Source of the DNA: Acidovorax sp. A79
Lineage (GTDB): Bacteria > Pseudomonadota > Gammaproteobacteria > Burkholderiales > Burkholderiaceae_C
DNA length: 64,000 nucleotides
Direction: 5' to 3'
NCBI RefSeq assembly: GCF_041154505.1
Contig: NZ_AP028672.1
Location: 2,059,001-2,123,000, forward strand
Made by a program: the position numbers and the translations under genes. The notes beneath the pieces are model-generated. The model was not told the DNA's origin. It was given only the letters and a program-made list of their open reading frames with translations, and searched no databases. Below, one piece after another: positions 35,903 through 45,621 of the stretch. Position 1 is the first letter of the stretch. Each line of letters starts with the position of its first letter.

Positions 35903-38669
35903 CGTATCCCGGGGCGGCAACGCCCCGCTCCATATCTTCCAAATCGGGATCGGGGGGAGGCTCTCGGCGCGGGAGCGTGATGGTGAATTCCGCCCCGCCC
36001 CCGGTTGCGCTGGCAGCGGAGATCGTTCCGCCGTGCGCGTGCACCACCGCCTTGCAGATCGCCAACCCCAGGCCCACGCCCGGTGTCGCCGATTCAGCCT
36101 GTCCCCGGGTGAATTTCTCGAACAGCAGGTGTTCCCTGCCACGCACAGAGGGTGGCAGGCCAGGCCCGTGGTCCGTCACGGTCAACACCAGACTCCCTTC
36201 TGTCGCAAACGCCTTGATGACAACGGGCGGTGCGCCGTACTTGGCGGCATTCTCAAGCAAATTCACCAGCACGCGCTCAATGAGGACAGGATCGAACTCC
36301 ACCAGCGGCAAATGGGCGGGGATTTCCGTGCGAACGGTCAACTCCTTCAGCGCGGGCTTGGCGGCGCGTATCGAGGCGCCCACGACTTCCTCGACCGACT
36401 GCCAGTCACGCCGCAAGTGGACACTTTGTCCCGAAACATCACTTTCCAGCCTGGCCATGTCCAGCAGGTTGCTGACCAGCGCGTTGAGCTGGTGCGCCTG
36501 ATGCACGATGGCTTGTGCCACGGCATCGTGCTCCTCCGTCGGCAACCCCTTGAGCGATTCGGCCAGCGTGATCAGCGCCGTCAGCGGTGTTCTCACATCA
36601 TGGGAGACAGCGCCCAGCAAGGCATTGCGCAGCCGCTCGGACTCCATGTCCACCACCGCCTTTTGCGCGATGTGGACGTAGTGCACACGTTCGAGCGCGA
36701 TGGCGATCTGCCGGGCCAGGGTATCGAGTTGCTGAGCCTGCTCCGGAATCAGCAGCCACCTTGGGTGCGCGGGCTCCAGCGCCAGCACACCGCGCACCCT
36801 CATGGGCGCCTTGAGGGGGACATAGCGCCATGCCTGCGCCGCCAGAGTGCTCGTGGCCAGCCCCGCGCTCTGTCCTTGCCGCAAGGTCCAGTCGGCCACA
36901 CTTTTGTCAAATTCCTGCGGCAGATCATCGGGGTAGTGAAGGCGGTCCGACGCGTCCAATGCAACCACCACCGCCCTGCCGCCAAAATGCCCCTGCACAG
37001 CCGCCGCGCCGATCTCGATGACCTGGCTCGTCTCCAGGGCCGCCGACAGCTCGCGCGCAAGCTCGAACAGCGATTGGGCCCGGCGCTCCCGGCTGTTGGA
37101 CACTCCGGCCGCGAACCTGAGGCCGGCTGTGAGCTGCCCCACCAGAAGTCCCACCCCCAGCATCACGGCAAAAGTGACCACGTACTGCACGTCGCTGACC
37201 GCGAAAGACAGCCGCGGTGATACGAAGAAGAAATCGAAGGCCAGCACATTGAGCAGTGCGGCCATCGCCGCAGGCACGCGCCCGAATCGCATGGCGACCC
37301 CGACAACGCCGACCAGGTACAACATCACGATGTTGGTCAACTCCAGGACGCCGTGCAACAGAGTCGCCATCAACGTGACCGCAATGCTGGCACCGAGCGC
37401 CCAGAGGAAGCCCTGCCAGCGCGGGTGTGCGGCCTCGTCGGTTTCCCTGGCCTCAACGCCTACTTTGTGGCTCCAGAGTGCCTGCGGCAACCGCCTCGAA
37501 CTACCCGCGCGCGCCGTTTCCACGATATCAAGCGAGGGGGCAAGTCCCGCGATTTCCCGGCCCACCTCCCTGGTCGAAGGCCACTTCTGCCACCAGCGCC
37601 GCGGCGCAGGACGACCCAGGACCAGGGTGGCGCAATTGAGGTGAAGCGCCTGTGCAGCCAGGGCCGGCGCAACGTGGTCGCCCGTCAGCACCGCCGTCTC
37701 GGCGCCCAGCTCCTGCGCCAGTTGCAGCACGGCCAGAATCCTGTCGCGCTGCGGTGCGTCCAGCCTCTGCAGGCGCGGTGTCTCCACGTATGCGGCATGC
37801 CACTTCACATTGAGCTGCCCTGCCAGGCGCGCGGCCGCGCGCACGGTCTGCGCGGCATCTTCGTTCGGCCCGACACACGCCAGTATGCTGCCCGAGGTGT
37901 TCCAGGCGGCAGACACGCGCTCGCCGGGAGTGCCTGACTGTTCGATCCGCCATCCCAGGACGTCGTCCTCCACATGCTCAGCGGTGCGGCGCAGTGCGAT
38001 TTCGCGCAGGGCAATCAGGTTGCCCTTGCGGAAGAAGCTCTGGGCCGCACGCTCAGCCTGCTGGGGGACATACACCTTCCCTGCACTCAGGCGGGATATC
38101 AGTTCATCGGGGGTGGCGTCGACAAGCACCACTTCGTCCGCGTCGTCCAGCACGGTGTCGGGCACCGTCTCATGGACCCTGATCCCCGTGATCGCACCCA
38201 CGGTCCCATTGAGGCTCTCCAGATGCTGGACATTGAGCGCAGTCCACACATCGATGCCCGCGGCGAGCAGTTCCTGGACATCCTGCCAGCGCTTGGCATG
38301 GCGGGATCCCTGCACGTTGGAGTGGGCAAGCTCATCCACCAGGAGGATGGCCGGCTTGCGTGCAAGGGCCGCGTCCAGGTCAAACTCAAGGAGCAGCCGG
38401 CCACGGTACTCCACCTCCTTGAGGGGCAATGCATCCAATCCCGCGAGCAAGGCCGCCGTCTCGGCTCTGCCATGGGTTTCCACCACCCCGATCAGAACGT
38501 CGCGGCCAGCGCCACGCTCCCGCTGCGCCGCACTGAGCATGGCCCAGGTCTTGCCCACCCCTGCATTGGCGCCGAAGTAGATGCGCAGCTTGCCGCGCGT
38601 GGTCTGCTCCTCCTGCGCGCGCAGTTGCGCGATCAACGCATCGGGGTCTGGGCGCTGCATGTCAGCCAT
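35874..38669 (-). CDS. kdpD: KdpD potassium-sensing histidine kinase
   Basis: A 931-residue sensor kinase. The N-terminal KdpD domain has the P-loop FGANAGVGKTWAML and LLVDELAHSN. A USP-like domain follows, then four membrane helices (about residues 410-510, VTLMATLLHGVLELTNIVML). The GAF region precedes the kinase core with the phospho-acceptor His in GAVSHDVRTPLTAL and the N/G boxes VNLLENAAKYG and GVGLGLAI. It phosphorylates KdpE. It lies 59 bases after kdpC in the kdp operon and overlaps kdpE. Confidence 0.93.
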   Translation of the reverse strand: MADMQRPDPDALIAQLRAQEEQTTRGKLRIYFGANAGVGKTWAMLSAAQRERGAGRDVLIGVVETHGRAETAALLAGLDALPLKEVEYRGRLLLEFDLDAALARKPAILLVDELAHSNVQGSRHAKRWQDVQELLAAGIDVWTALNVQHLESLNGTVGAITGIRVHETVPDTVLDDADEVVLVDATPDELISRLSAGKVYVPQQAERAAQSFFRKGNLIALREIALRRTAEHVEDDVLGWRIEQSGTPGERVSAAWNTSGSILACVGPNEDAAQTVRAAARLAGQLNVKWHAAYVETPRLQRLDAPQRDRILAVLQLAQELGAETAVLTGDHVAPALAAQALHLNCATLVLGRPAPRRWWQKWPSTREVGREIAGLAPSLDIVETARAGSSRRLPQALWSHKVGVEARETDEAAHPRWQGFLWALGASIAVTLMATLLHGVLELTNIVMLYLVGVVGVAMRFGRVPAAMAALLNVLAFDFFFVSPRLSFAVSDVQYVVTFAVMLGVGLLVGQLTAGLRFAAGVSNSRERRAQSLFELARELSAALETSQVIEIGAAAVQGHFGGRAVVVALDASDRLHYPDDLPQEFDKSVADWTLRQGQSAGLATSTLAAQAWRYVPLKAPMRVRGVLALEPAHPRWLLIPEQAQQLDTLARQIAIALERVHYVHIAQKAVVDMESERLRNALLGAVSHDVRTPLTALITLAESLKGLPTEEHDAVAQAIVHQAHQLNALVSNLLDMARLESDVSGQSVHLRRDWQSVEEVVGASIRAAKPALKELTVRTEIPAHLPLVEFDPVLIERVLVNLLENAAKYGAPPVVIKAFATEGSLVLTVTDHGPGLPPSVRGREHLLFEKFTRGQAESATPGVGLGLAICKAVVHAHGGTISAASATGGGAEFTITLPRREPPPDPDLEDMERGVAAPGYDANTYRAGG

Positions 38670-38728
38670 GGCGTGCCTGGCTCCAAGCGGGCCCTATGGG
38701 CAAGAATGACAAAAGGCGGAATGCGGTG

Positions 38729-39301
38729 CTACCGTGCATCATTCAAGGCAAGATTCAGTGCCAGTACGTTCACCCTGGGTTCGCCAAGCAGGCCCAGGAT
38801 CGGCTTTTCGGTGAGCTTGTCGACAAGGGCATTCACGCTCGCCACGGGGACGTTGCGGGCCCGCGCCACGCGGGCGGCTTGGTACTGTGCCGCCGCGACG
38901 CTGATATGCGGATCCAGACCGCTGGCGGACGCCGTCACCAGGTCCACGGGCACCGGCGCCAGATTGCCGGGGTCGGCCGCGCGCAATGCCTCCACGCGGG
39001 CCTTGACCGCATCGTTCAACGCCGGATTGAGGGGCCCCTGGTTGGAGCCTCCCGACGCCACCGCGTTGTAGGGCATGGGCGCCGTGGCCGACGGACGCCC
39101 CCAGAAATGCGCGGGTTCCGTGAAATTCTGGCCGATCGACGAAGAGCCAACGGCCTGGCCATTGCGCTGCACAAGGCTTCCCGCAGCCTCGTGGGGGAAA
39201 ACGGCCTGCGCCGCTCCGGTAACGGCCAAGGGGTACAGCAAGCCCGTCAGCGCGCTGAGGGCTACAAACACGATAAGTGCTGGGCGAAGAATGTTTTTCA
39301 T
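38729..39301 (-). CDS. kdpC: KdpC subunit of potassium-transporting ATPase
   Basis: A 190-residue protein with one N-terminal membrane helix ([21 protein letters not shown]). The KdpC signatures follow: [21 protein letters not shown], then [19 protein letters not shown] near the end. It stabilises the KdpA/KdpB complex and assists ATP binding. It sits between kdpB and kdpD in the standard order. Confidence 0.93.
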   Translation of the reverse strand: MKNILRPALIVFVALSALTGLLYPLAVTGAAQAVFPHEAAGSLVQRNGQAVGSSSIGQNFTEPAHFWGRPSATAPMPYNAVASGGSNQGPLNPALNDAVKARVEALRAADPGNLAPVPVDLVTASASGLDPHISVAAAQYQAARVARARNVPVASVNALVDKLTEKPILGLLGEPRVNVLALNLALNDAR

Positions 39302-39311
39302 GGAAGGTTCC

Positions 39312-41411
39312 TCAAATCAGCCCTACGGCCACCAGTATCCAGTCAATCAGCTTGATGCCGACAAACGGCACGATCAAACCTCCGAGGCCATAGATCGCGA
39401 GGTTGCGGCGCAGCAGGGCCGCCGCCCCCACAGGGCGATACCGCACCCCTCGCAATGCCAGGGGGATCAGGAAGACGATCACCAGCGCATTGAAGATCAC
39501 GGCCGACAAGATGGCAGACGACGGGCTCGCCAGTTGCATGACGTTGAGCGCGGAAAGCTGCGGATAGGTCGACACGAAAATGGCCGGAATGATGGCGAAA
39601 TACTTCGCCACGTCGTTCGCGATCGAGAACGTCGTGAGAGAGCCTCGCGTCATCAAGAGCGCCTTTCCAGTCTCAACGACCTCCAGGAGTTTTGTCGGGT
39701 TGGAGTCCAGGTCGACCATGTTGCCAGCTTCCTTGGCGGCTTGCGTTCCGCTCCCCATCGCCACGGCGACATCGGCCTGCGCCAGTGCCGGCGCATCGTT
39801 GGTGCCGTCACCGGTCATGGCCACCAGTCGTCCTTCCGACTGGTACTTGCGGATCAGCGCCAGTTTGTCCTCCGGGGTCGCCTCCGCCAGGAAGTCATCG
39901 ACCCCGGCCTCCGCGGCGATGAAGGCTGCCGTGAGTTTGTTGTCACCCGTGATCATGACGGTGCGGATGCCCATGCGGCGCAACTCGGCGAAGCGCTCCT
40001 TGATGCCGACCTTCACGACATCCTTGAGTTCCACAACACCGAGCACCTGACGCCCTTCCGTCACCACCAGGGGGGTGCTTCCCCGGTACGCCACCTGGTC
40101 GGCGGCGGCCGCCACTTCGTGTGGCATGGCGCCCCCCTGCGCTTCCACATGCCGCGCAATGGCTTGCACGGCTCCCTTGCGCAGCATGGTTGCGGGCTGC
40201 CCGGACGCTTCGACGGCAGGGAGGTCGACACCGCTCATCCGCGTCTGCGCAGTGAAAGGCACAAGCAGCACGCCCTGCGGATTCTCGTCGGGGGTGCCCG
40301 AACGGCGGGCCAGCTCGACGATGCTGCGCCCTTCAGGCGTCTCGTCCGCAAGCGATGCCAGCAAGGCTGCGCGGGCCAGGCGGCCAGGTGAAACCCCTGG
40401 AGCGGGCAGGAACGCACTGGCTTGGCGATTCCCGTGGGTAATGGTCCCGGTCTTGTCCAGCAGGAGCACATCGACATCTCCTGCGGCCTCCACGGCCCGC
40501 CCCGAGGTCGCAATCACGTTGGCCTGCATCATCCGGCTCATGCCAGCCACGCCAACGGCCGACAGCAGTCCACCGATGGTGGTCGGGATGAGGCACACCA
40601 GCAGGGCCACCAGGGCCGTCAGAGAGACGACAGTCCCAGCCGCTGAAGCCTGCACGCTGAAGATCGAAAAAGGCAGCAGGGTGACGGTGACCACCAGGAA
40701 CACAATCGTCAATGCCACCAACAAGATCGTCAAGGCGACCTCATTGGGCGTCTTTTGCCGCTTGGCGGCCTCCACCATTCCAATCATCCGGTCCAGGAAA
40801 GACTCGCCTGGATTCACGGACACGCGCACCACGAGCCAATCGGAAAGCACGCGGGTGCCGCCCGTCACGGCGGAGAAGTCCCCACCGGACTCGCGAACCA
40901 CCGGCGCAGATTCGCCGGTGATGGCACTTTCGTCGACAGAGGCTACGCCCTCGATCACTTCACCATCCAGCGGAATCACATCGCCCGCCTCCACCAGCAC
41001 CACGTCGCCGCGGCGCAAGTTGGTGGCCTGCTCCGGCAGGAACGCGGAACCATGGACCGGCTCCTTGAGTTTCTTGGCCCAGGTTTCCTTGCGCAATCCA
41101 CGCAAGGAGGCTGCCTGGGCCTTGCTGCGGCCTTCGGCCAACGCTTCGGCGAAGTTGGCGAACAGCACCGTAAACCAGAGCCAGACGGTGATGGCCAGCA
41201 CGAAGCCCGGGCGCACGCTCGCATCCGCCGGTGCGTTGAGGGCATGCAGCCACAGCAGCGTGGTGAAGATGCTGCCGATGTACACGATGAACATCACCGG
41301 GTTGCGCCATTGAACCAGCGGGCTGAGCTTGGCCAGCGCCCCCCAGAACGCTGTCCGGATCAGGACAGGATCCAGCAGAGAAGTAGAAGTATTCTTTTTA
41401 GTCATCGGCAA
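39312..41411 (-). CDS. kdpB: KdpB catalytic P-type ATPase subunit
   Basis: A 699-residue class IA P-type ATPase: TGESAPV in the actuator domain, the phosphorylation site DKTGT in [15 protein letters not shown], and [19 protein letters not shown] in the hinge. It drives K+ uptake with ATP together with KdpA and KdpC. The length is typical for KdpB. It starts 3 bases after the kdpA stop codon. Confidence 0.95.
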   Translation of the reverse strand: MPMTKKNTSTSLLDPVLIRTAFWGALAKLSPLVQWRNPVMFIVYIGSIFTTLLWLHALNAPADASVRPGFVLAITVWLWFTVLFANFAEALAEGRSKAQAASLRGLRKETWAKKLKEPVHGSAFLPEQATNLRRGDVVLVEAGDVIPLDGEVIEGVASVDESAITGESAPVVRESGGDFSAVTGGTRVLSDWLVVRVSVNPGESFLDRMIGMVEAAKRQKTPNEVALTILLVALTIVFLVVTVTLLPFSIFSVQASAAGTVVSLTALVALLVCLIPTTIGGLLSAVGVAGMSRMMQANVIATSGRAVEAAGDVDVLLLDKTGTITHGNRQASAFLPAPGVSPGRLARAALLASLADETPEGRSIVELARRSGTPDENPQGVLLVPFTAQTRMSGVDLPAVEASGQPATMLRKGAVQAIARHVEAQGGAMPHEVAAAADQVAYRGSTPLVVTEGRQVLGVVELKDVVKVGIKERFAELRRMGIRTVMITGDNKLTAAFIAAEAGVDDFLAEATPEDKLALIRKYQSEGRLVAMTGDGTNDAPALAQADVAVAMGSGTQAAKEAGNMVDLDSNPTKLLEVVETGKALLMTRGSLTTFSIANDVAKYFAIIPAIFVSTYPQLSALNVMQLASPSSAILSAVIFNALVIVFLIPLALRGVRYRPVGAAALLRRNLAIYGLGGLIVPFVGIKLIDWILVAVGLI

Positions 41412-41414
41412 ACC

Positions 41415-43220
41415 TCACTTGGCCCAGAGCATCAGGTGCTCGACCATCGGACCCAAAGCCAGGGCAGGCACGTAGTTGAGAAGCCCCACCAGAAGCACGG
41501 TCCCCACGAGAAGAACCACGAACAGCGGCCCATGGGTGGGCATGGTGCCCGCCGTCACCGGCAGGCGCTTCTTCGCGGCCAGCGAACCAGCGATGGCCAG
41601 GACGGGCACGATCACTCCAAAGCGGCCAAACCACATTGCCAGCCCCAGCAGTACGTTGTAGAACGGCGTATTGGCAGACAGCCCCGCAAACGCGCTGCCG
41701 TTGTTGTTCGCGGCGGATGTCAATGCATAGAGGATTTCGGAGAACCCATGGGCGCCAGGGTTGGCAACGCCGGCCTGTCCTGCGCCCGCACTCACGGCAA
41801 CCGCGGTACCCACGAGCACCAGGATCGGCGTTACCAGAATGGCGACCGATGTGAGCTTCATTTCGCGCACCTCGATCTTCTTGCCCAAATACTCGGGCGT
41901 CCGGCCGATCATGAGACCCGCCATGAACACGGCAAGGATGGCGAATACCAGCATGCCATAGAGGCCGGTGCCCACGCCGCCAAACACGACCTCGCCCAGT
42001 TGCATGAGAACCAGAGGCACCATGCCTCCCAGAGGCGTGAACGAGTCATGCATCGCGTTCACGGCGCCACATGAGGCAGCGGTGGTCACGGCCGCGAAAA
42101 GCGCTGACGCGGTGATTCCGAACCGCACTTCCTTGCCCTCCATGTTCCCGCCCGATTGCAGGGTGCTGACGGATTGGTCCACCCCCAGCGCACTCCATTG
42201 CGGATTGCCGGCCTGTTCCGCCGCGACAGCGGCCACGACGGCCACGACGAACATCACCGTCATCGCCGCCAGGATCGCGACGCCCTGGCGCTGGTCGCCA
42301 ACAACACGGCCAAATGCGAAGCACAAGGCCGCGGGAATCAGAAAGATCGCCAGCATTTGCACGAAGTTCGTCAAGGCGGTGGGGTTCTCATAGGGATGGG
42401 CGGAGTTGGCGTTGAAGAACCCACCGCCGTTCGTGCCGAGCATCTTGATCGCCTCCTGCGAGGCCACCGGTCCCATGGCCAGCGTCTGGGTCTTGCTGGT
42501 CCTGCCCTCCATGACCGGTGCTCCGTCAGCACCTGTCACGGGCTGGCCTGCACCATCCAGCCTGGGCACTTCATAGGCCGTCTGCTCCAGGGTTGCGACC
42601 TCCTTGTAGGCGTCAAAATTCTGGATGACGCCCTGCCCGACCAGAACGAGCGCGATTACAAAGGAGGCCGGCACAAGCACCCAAGCCGTGATCCGGGTGA
42701 CGTCGGTCCAGAAGTTTCCGACATATCCCTGTCCGTCGGTGCGCCGGGCCGCAAAGCCGCGGGCCAACGCGAACGCCACGGCGATACCGGTGGCAGCTGA
42801 CAAGAAGTTCTGAACGGAAAGGCCAAGCATCTGCGTGAGATAGCTCATCGTGGATTCACCCGCGTAGCCCTGCCAGTTGGTATTGGCAACAAAACTGATG
42901 GCAGTGTTGAACGACGAGTCGCCGGACACCGCCCCCATTCCCTGGGGATTGAGCGGCAGCAGGTGCTGCAGGCGCTGCAGGCCATACACCGCCAATGCAC
43001 CGATGGCATTGAACGCCAACAGTGCCTGCGCATATCCGTGCCAGTGCATCGACTGATCGGGAGCCACCCCGGCCATCTTGTAGAGCGGTTTTTCGGCCAC
43101 ATGCATCCACCGAGGCAACCGGCCCTCACACAGGGCGGCCAGCCATTTGCCCAGTGGCCATGCCAGGACGCCAAGCGCAACCAGAAAGAGCCCGAGCAGG
43201 CTCCAGGCAGAGGTTTCCAT
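41415..43220 (-). CDS. kdpA: KdpA potassium-binding channel-like subunit
   Basis: A 601-residue polytopic membrane protein: [20 protein letters not shown] (selectivity-filter repeat), [26 protein letters not shown] and [17 protein letters not shown], the KdpA pore repeats. It selects K+ in the inner membrane. It lies 1 base after the kdpF stop codon; its ATG is followed by the expected short N-terminal segment ([19 protein letters not shown]). Confidence 0.95.
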   Translation of the reverse strand: METSAWSLLGLFLVALGVLAWPLGKWLAALCEGRLPRWMHVAEKPLYKMAGVAPDQSMHWHGYAQALLAFNAIGALAVYGLQRLQHLLPLNPQGMGAVSGDSSFNTAISFVANTNWQGYAGESTMSYLTQMLGLSVQNFLSAATGIAVAFALARGFAARRTDGQGYVGNFWTDVTRITAWVLVPASFVIALVLVGQGVIQNFDAYKEVATLEQTAYEVPRLDGAGQPVTGADGAPVMEGRTSKTQTLAMGPVASQEAIKMLGTNGGGFFNANSAHPYENPTALTNFVQMLAIFLIPAALCFAFGRVVGDQRQGVAILAAMTVMFVVAVVAAVAAEQAGNPQWSALGVDQSVSTLQSGGNMEGKEVRFGITASALFAAVTTAASCGAVNAMHDSFTPLGGMVPLVLMQLGEVVFGGVGTGLYGMLVFAILAVFMAGLMIGRTPEYLGKKIEVREMKLTSVAILVTPILVLVGTAVAVSAGAGQAGVANPGAHGFSEILYALTSAANNNGSAFAGLSANTPFYNVLLGLAMWFGRFGVIVPVLAIAGSLAAKKRLPVTAGTMPTHGPLFVVLLVGTVLLVGLLNYVPALALGPMVEHLMLWAK

Positions 43221-43221
43221 G

Positions 43222-43320
43222 TCAGAACTCCTCCGCGCAGATCAGCGCGAACACGAGATAGGCCAGCAAGGCAATGGCCACAAGCGCGCCAAAGCCATAA
43301 AGCACTTCGAGGCCGATCAT
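43222..43320 (-). CDS. kdpF: KdpF small membrane subunit
   Basis: A 32-codon gene: [20 protein letters not shown] then [12 protein letters not shown], one membrane helix, as in KdpF, a 29-33 residue stabiliser of the Kdp complex. Its ATG overlaps the stop of the upstream small gene (ATGA), and it is followed one base later by kdpA. Confidence 0.85.
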   Translation of the reverse strand: MIGLEVLYGFGALVAIALLAYLVFALICAEEF

Positions 43321-43421
43321 GCGCGCTCACCCTTGGCCGGGCCGAATTTGCCCAGCAAAACCACGGCCTCGGCCATGGCCACCCACAGAGCCGCCAATGC
43401 GGCTATCCAGATCATGTCCAT
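43317..43421 (-). CDS. 34-aa membrane peptide, first gene of the kdp operon
   Basis: A 34-codon gene encoding MDMIWIAALAALWVAMAEAV and a basic tail [10 protein letters not shown], so a single membrane helix with a cytoplasmic basic end. GGAG lies 6 bases before the ATG. Its TGA overlaps the kdpF ATG, so it is translated as part of the kdp operon. It is not KdpF, which follows intact. It may be an additional small subunit or a regulator of the Kdp complex; that role is inferred from position only. Confidence 0.6.
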   Translation of the reverse strand: MDMIWIAALAALWVAMAEAVVLLGKFGPAKGERA

Positions 43422-43464
43422 CGACAACTCCTGCATCAAAACGTGTGTTTGATTCTCAGGATGT

Positions 43465-43518
43465 CGCTGTAAAAAGTGTGCACAGACTGGGGAGGTCGCC
43501 GTAAAAACGGCGTAAAAA
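43465..43518 (-). promoter_or_regulatory. Candidate KdpE operator: three TTTTTAC(A/G)(C/G)CG repeats
   Basis: On the minus strand TTTTTACGCCG (43508-43518) and TTTTTACGGCG (43497-43507) are directly adjacent, an 11-bp period. A third copy TTTTTACAGCG lies at 43465-43475, about 50 bases before the operon's first start codon. T-rich direct repeats in front of kdp genes are typical for KdpE. The outer copy overlaps the T-run of the corA terminator. Confidence 0.45.
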
Positions 43519-43537
43519 TGCGGCCCTTGCGAGGGCC
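43510..43537 (-). terminator. Terminator of the corA gene
   Basis: The minus-strand stem GGCCCT-cgca-AGGGCC is followed by GCATTTTTAC. It lies about 60 bases after the corA stop and ahead of the kdp promoter region. Confidence 0.65.
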
Positions 43538-43597
43538 ACCGATCTACCGGCGCCTGGCTGCTGGAACCCGCGCCCCGGACGGCTCCGCACCTGTTAT

Positions 43598-44575
43598 CTA
43601 GAGCCAGCCCGCCTTGCGAAAGCGATAGTAGAGATAGCAACAGGTGGTGGCGATGAGGGCGATCGCAGTGGCGTATCCGTAGCGCCACTTGAGCTCCGGC
43701 ATGTGCTCGAAATTCATGCCCCAGATTCCCGCGAACGCCGTGCACACGGCAAACAGACTGGCCCACGCAGCCAGGCGCTTGACGACCTCGCCATCCTCGA
43801 TGGTGACCATGGACAGATTGACATGGATTGCCGTCCCGATCGTGTCGCGAATGGAGTCGATGGAGGTGTTGATCCGGCCAAGGTGGTCCACCACATCGCG
43901 GAAATACTCCTGAGAGCCAGCACAGATTTGTGGCACCCGGCCACCGTGCAGCTTGGCCGCACCTTCCAGCAATGGGGCAACGGCGTGCTTGAGCAGGGTA
44001 AGGCGCTGCTTGAGTTCATAGAGCCGCCGGATACTGGTCCGCGCGACACCCTTGGTGAATATCTGTTGCTCGATCGTTTCAAGCTCCACCTCGAGGGCAT
44101 CGATGATCGGGAAGTAGCGATCGACCACCGCGTCCATCAGCGCATACAGCACAAATCCCGGCCCGCTGCGCAAGAGTTCAGGCTCTCTCTCACAACGCTC
44201 CCGCACATCCCAGAAGCCTCGCTCACTGCGGTTGCGCACCGACACCACATAGTTACTGCCCACGAACACATTGAGTTCGCCCAGCCTCGTGACGGTCTCG
44301 TGGTCCCCACCCGACTCCAGGAGATGAAGAACCACAAAAAGAGAAGGCCCGTATTCCTCGACTTTGGGCCGCTGATGGCCATGGCGGGCATCTTCCACCG
44401 CCAAGGGATGCAGGCCGAACTCCTTTTGCAACTCGTCAAGTTCTTCCGGGGTGGGGTCATGCAATGCCACCCACACGAAGCACCCGGGGAGCGATATGTG
44501 CTCACGGATCTCACGGACAGGAATGTCGGCGAGCTTGGTGCCATCCTCATACACGACGCAGTTGATCAACATCAC
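43598..44575 (-). CDS. corA: CorA magnesium/cobalt transporter
   Basis: A 325-residue CorA. The cytoplasmic alpha/beta domain contains RPKVEEYGPSLFVVLHLL, the long stalk helix includes VDHLGRINTSIDSIRDTIG, and two membrane helices flank the GMN signature at about 286-288 (IWGMNFEHMPELKW). It forms a pentameric channel for Mg2+. The size is standard. It lies upstream of the kdp operon on the same strand but is separated by a terminator, and it is divergent from the porin at 44755. Confidence 0.9.
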   Translation of the reverse strand: MMLINCVVYEDGTKLADIPVREIREHISLPGCFVWVALHDPTPEELDELQKEFGLHPLAVEDARHGHQRPKVEEYGPSLFVVLHLLESGGDHETVTRLGELNVFVGSNYVVSVRNRSERGFWDVRERCEREPELLRSGPGFVLYALMDAVVDRYFPIIDALEVELETIEQQIFTKGVARTSIRRLYELKQRLTLLKHAVAPLLEGAAKLHGGRVPQICAGSQEYFRDVVDHLGRINTSIDSIRDTIGTAIHVNLSMVTIEDGEVVKRLAAWASLFAVCTAFAGIWGMNFEHMPELKWRYGYATAIALIATTCCYLYYRFRKAGWL

Positions 44576-44754
44576 AGCACCTCACGCAACACTGGATGCC
44601 GGCGATGTTGCCAGCGCGTCACGGTGTGTGGTTGGCGATTCGTGGCGTCCGTCGGCGCTCGGCAACATTTACGGCTTTGCCCGCATTCTTTACGAACTTT
44701 ATATGCACGTTTTCCTACGCTTGCACCTTCGTTTGTTTCCGCAGGATTTCCTCC

Positions 44755-45465
44755 ATGGCCTTCTCATGCTCCAAAGTGCTCGCCACTGCGCTCTTCGCCA
44801 CCCTTCCCGTGCTGGCCAGCGCCCAGCTCACCGGCAACGTCAGCCTGACCACCAACTACAAGTTCCGCGGCCAGGACCAGGACACCTCCAAGGCCAGGGC
44901 CGTCAAGCCGGCGCTGCAAGGCGGCTTTGACTATGCCTTTGGTGAATCCGGCTTCTATGTGGGCAACTGGAACTCCAGCGTGGACTGGCTGTCGGGCAAC
45001 TCGCTCGAATCCGATGTGTACGGGGGCTACAAGTTCAAGGCCGGCGACGCGGACCTGGACCTGGGCGTGCTGACCTACATCTACCCCGGCAACAGCAACG
45101 GCAACACCACCGAAGTCTATGGCGCGGCCACGTTCGGCCCCCTGACCGCCCGGTACTCGCACACACTGTCCAAGGACTACTTCGCCTACGCCGGCCCCGG
45201 CTTCAAGGGCCGCAACACCGGCTACCTGAACCTGGCATTCGCGCACGAAGTGGCCCCCAAGATCACGCTGAAGGCGTCCGTGGGTTTCACCCGCTTTGGT
45301 GGCGACATCACGGCCCCCAACTTCATGGACTACAGCGTGGGCGGTGCCTACGACTTCGGCTCGGGTGTGTCGCTGGGCGCTGCGGTGGCGGGCGCCAGCA
45401 AGAAAGAATTCTTCGGCCCCGTCAACAAGTCGCGCGTGATCGTCACGCTCACCAAAGTGCTTTGA
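44755..45465 (+). CDS. TorF-family outer-membrane porin-like protein
   Basis: A 236-residue exported protein: signal peptide ending ASA-QLTG, then a beta-barrel pattern opening with GNVSLTTNYKFRGQDQDTSK, the TorF-family signature. Alternating strands such as SVDWLSGNSLESDVYGGYKF follow, and the protein ends VIVTLTKVL. TorF proteins are putative outer-membrane porins of unknown specificity. The ATG at 44755 gives a proper signal peptide; an in-frame upstream extension does not. Confidence 0.83.
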   Translation: MAFSCSKVLATALFATLPVLASAQLTGNVSLTTNYKFRGQDQDTSKARAVKPALQGGFDYAFGESGFYVGNWNSSVDWLSGNSLESDVYGGYKFKAGDADLDLGVLTYIYPGNSNGNTTEVYGAATFGPLTARYSHTLSKDYFAYAGPGFKGRNTGYLNLAFAHEVAPKITLKASVGFTRFGGDITAPNFMDYSVGGAYDFGSGVSLGAAVAGASKKEFFGPVNKSRVIVTLTKVL

Positions 45466-45517
45466 CTTCCTGAGCGGCATCGCGGCCCAGCGCCTGCCGT
45501 TGCCGCGGACGGACGGT

Positions 45518-45561
45518 ACCGGCGAGGACCCACCGCCGCGCCACAAGCAGTCCTCGCCGGT
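45518..45561. terminator. Hairpin between convergent porin and TonB-receptor genes
   Basis: Perfect 12-bp arms ACCGGCGAGGAC and GTCCTCGCCGGT, 20 bases apart, lie between two genes that end toward each other. It probably serves as a bidirectional terminator, although no strong T-run is present. Confidence 0.5.
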
Positions 45562-45621
45562 GCTTTCGAAAGTCAGGCCACGCTGAAAGGCGCCATACCT
45601 TCGGCGGGCCTGTCCCCAGCA

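Noticed and set aside
36033..37220. Long plus-strand frame opposite kdpD
   Set aside because: Antisense to the conserved kinase and lacks any recognisable start or domain.
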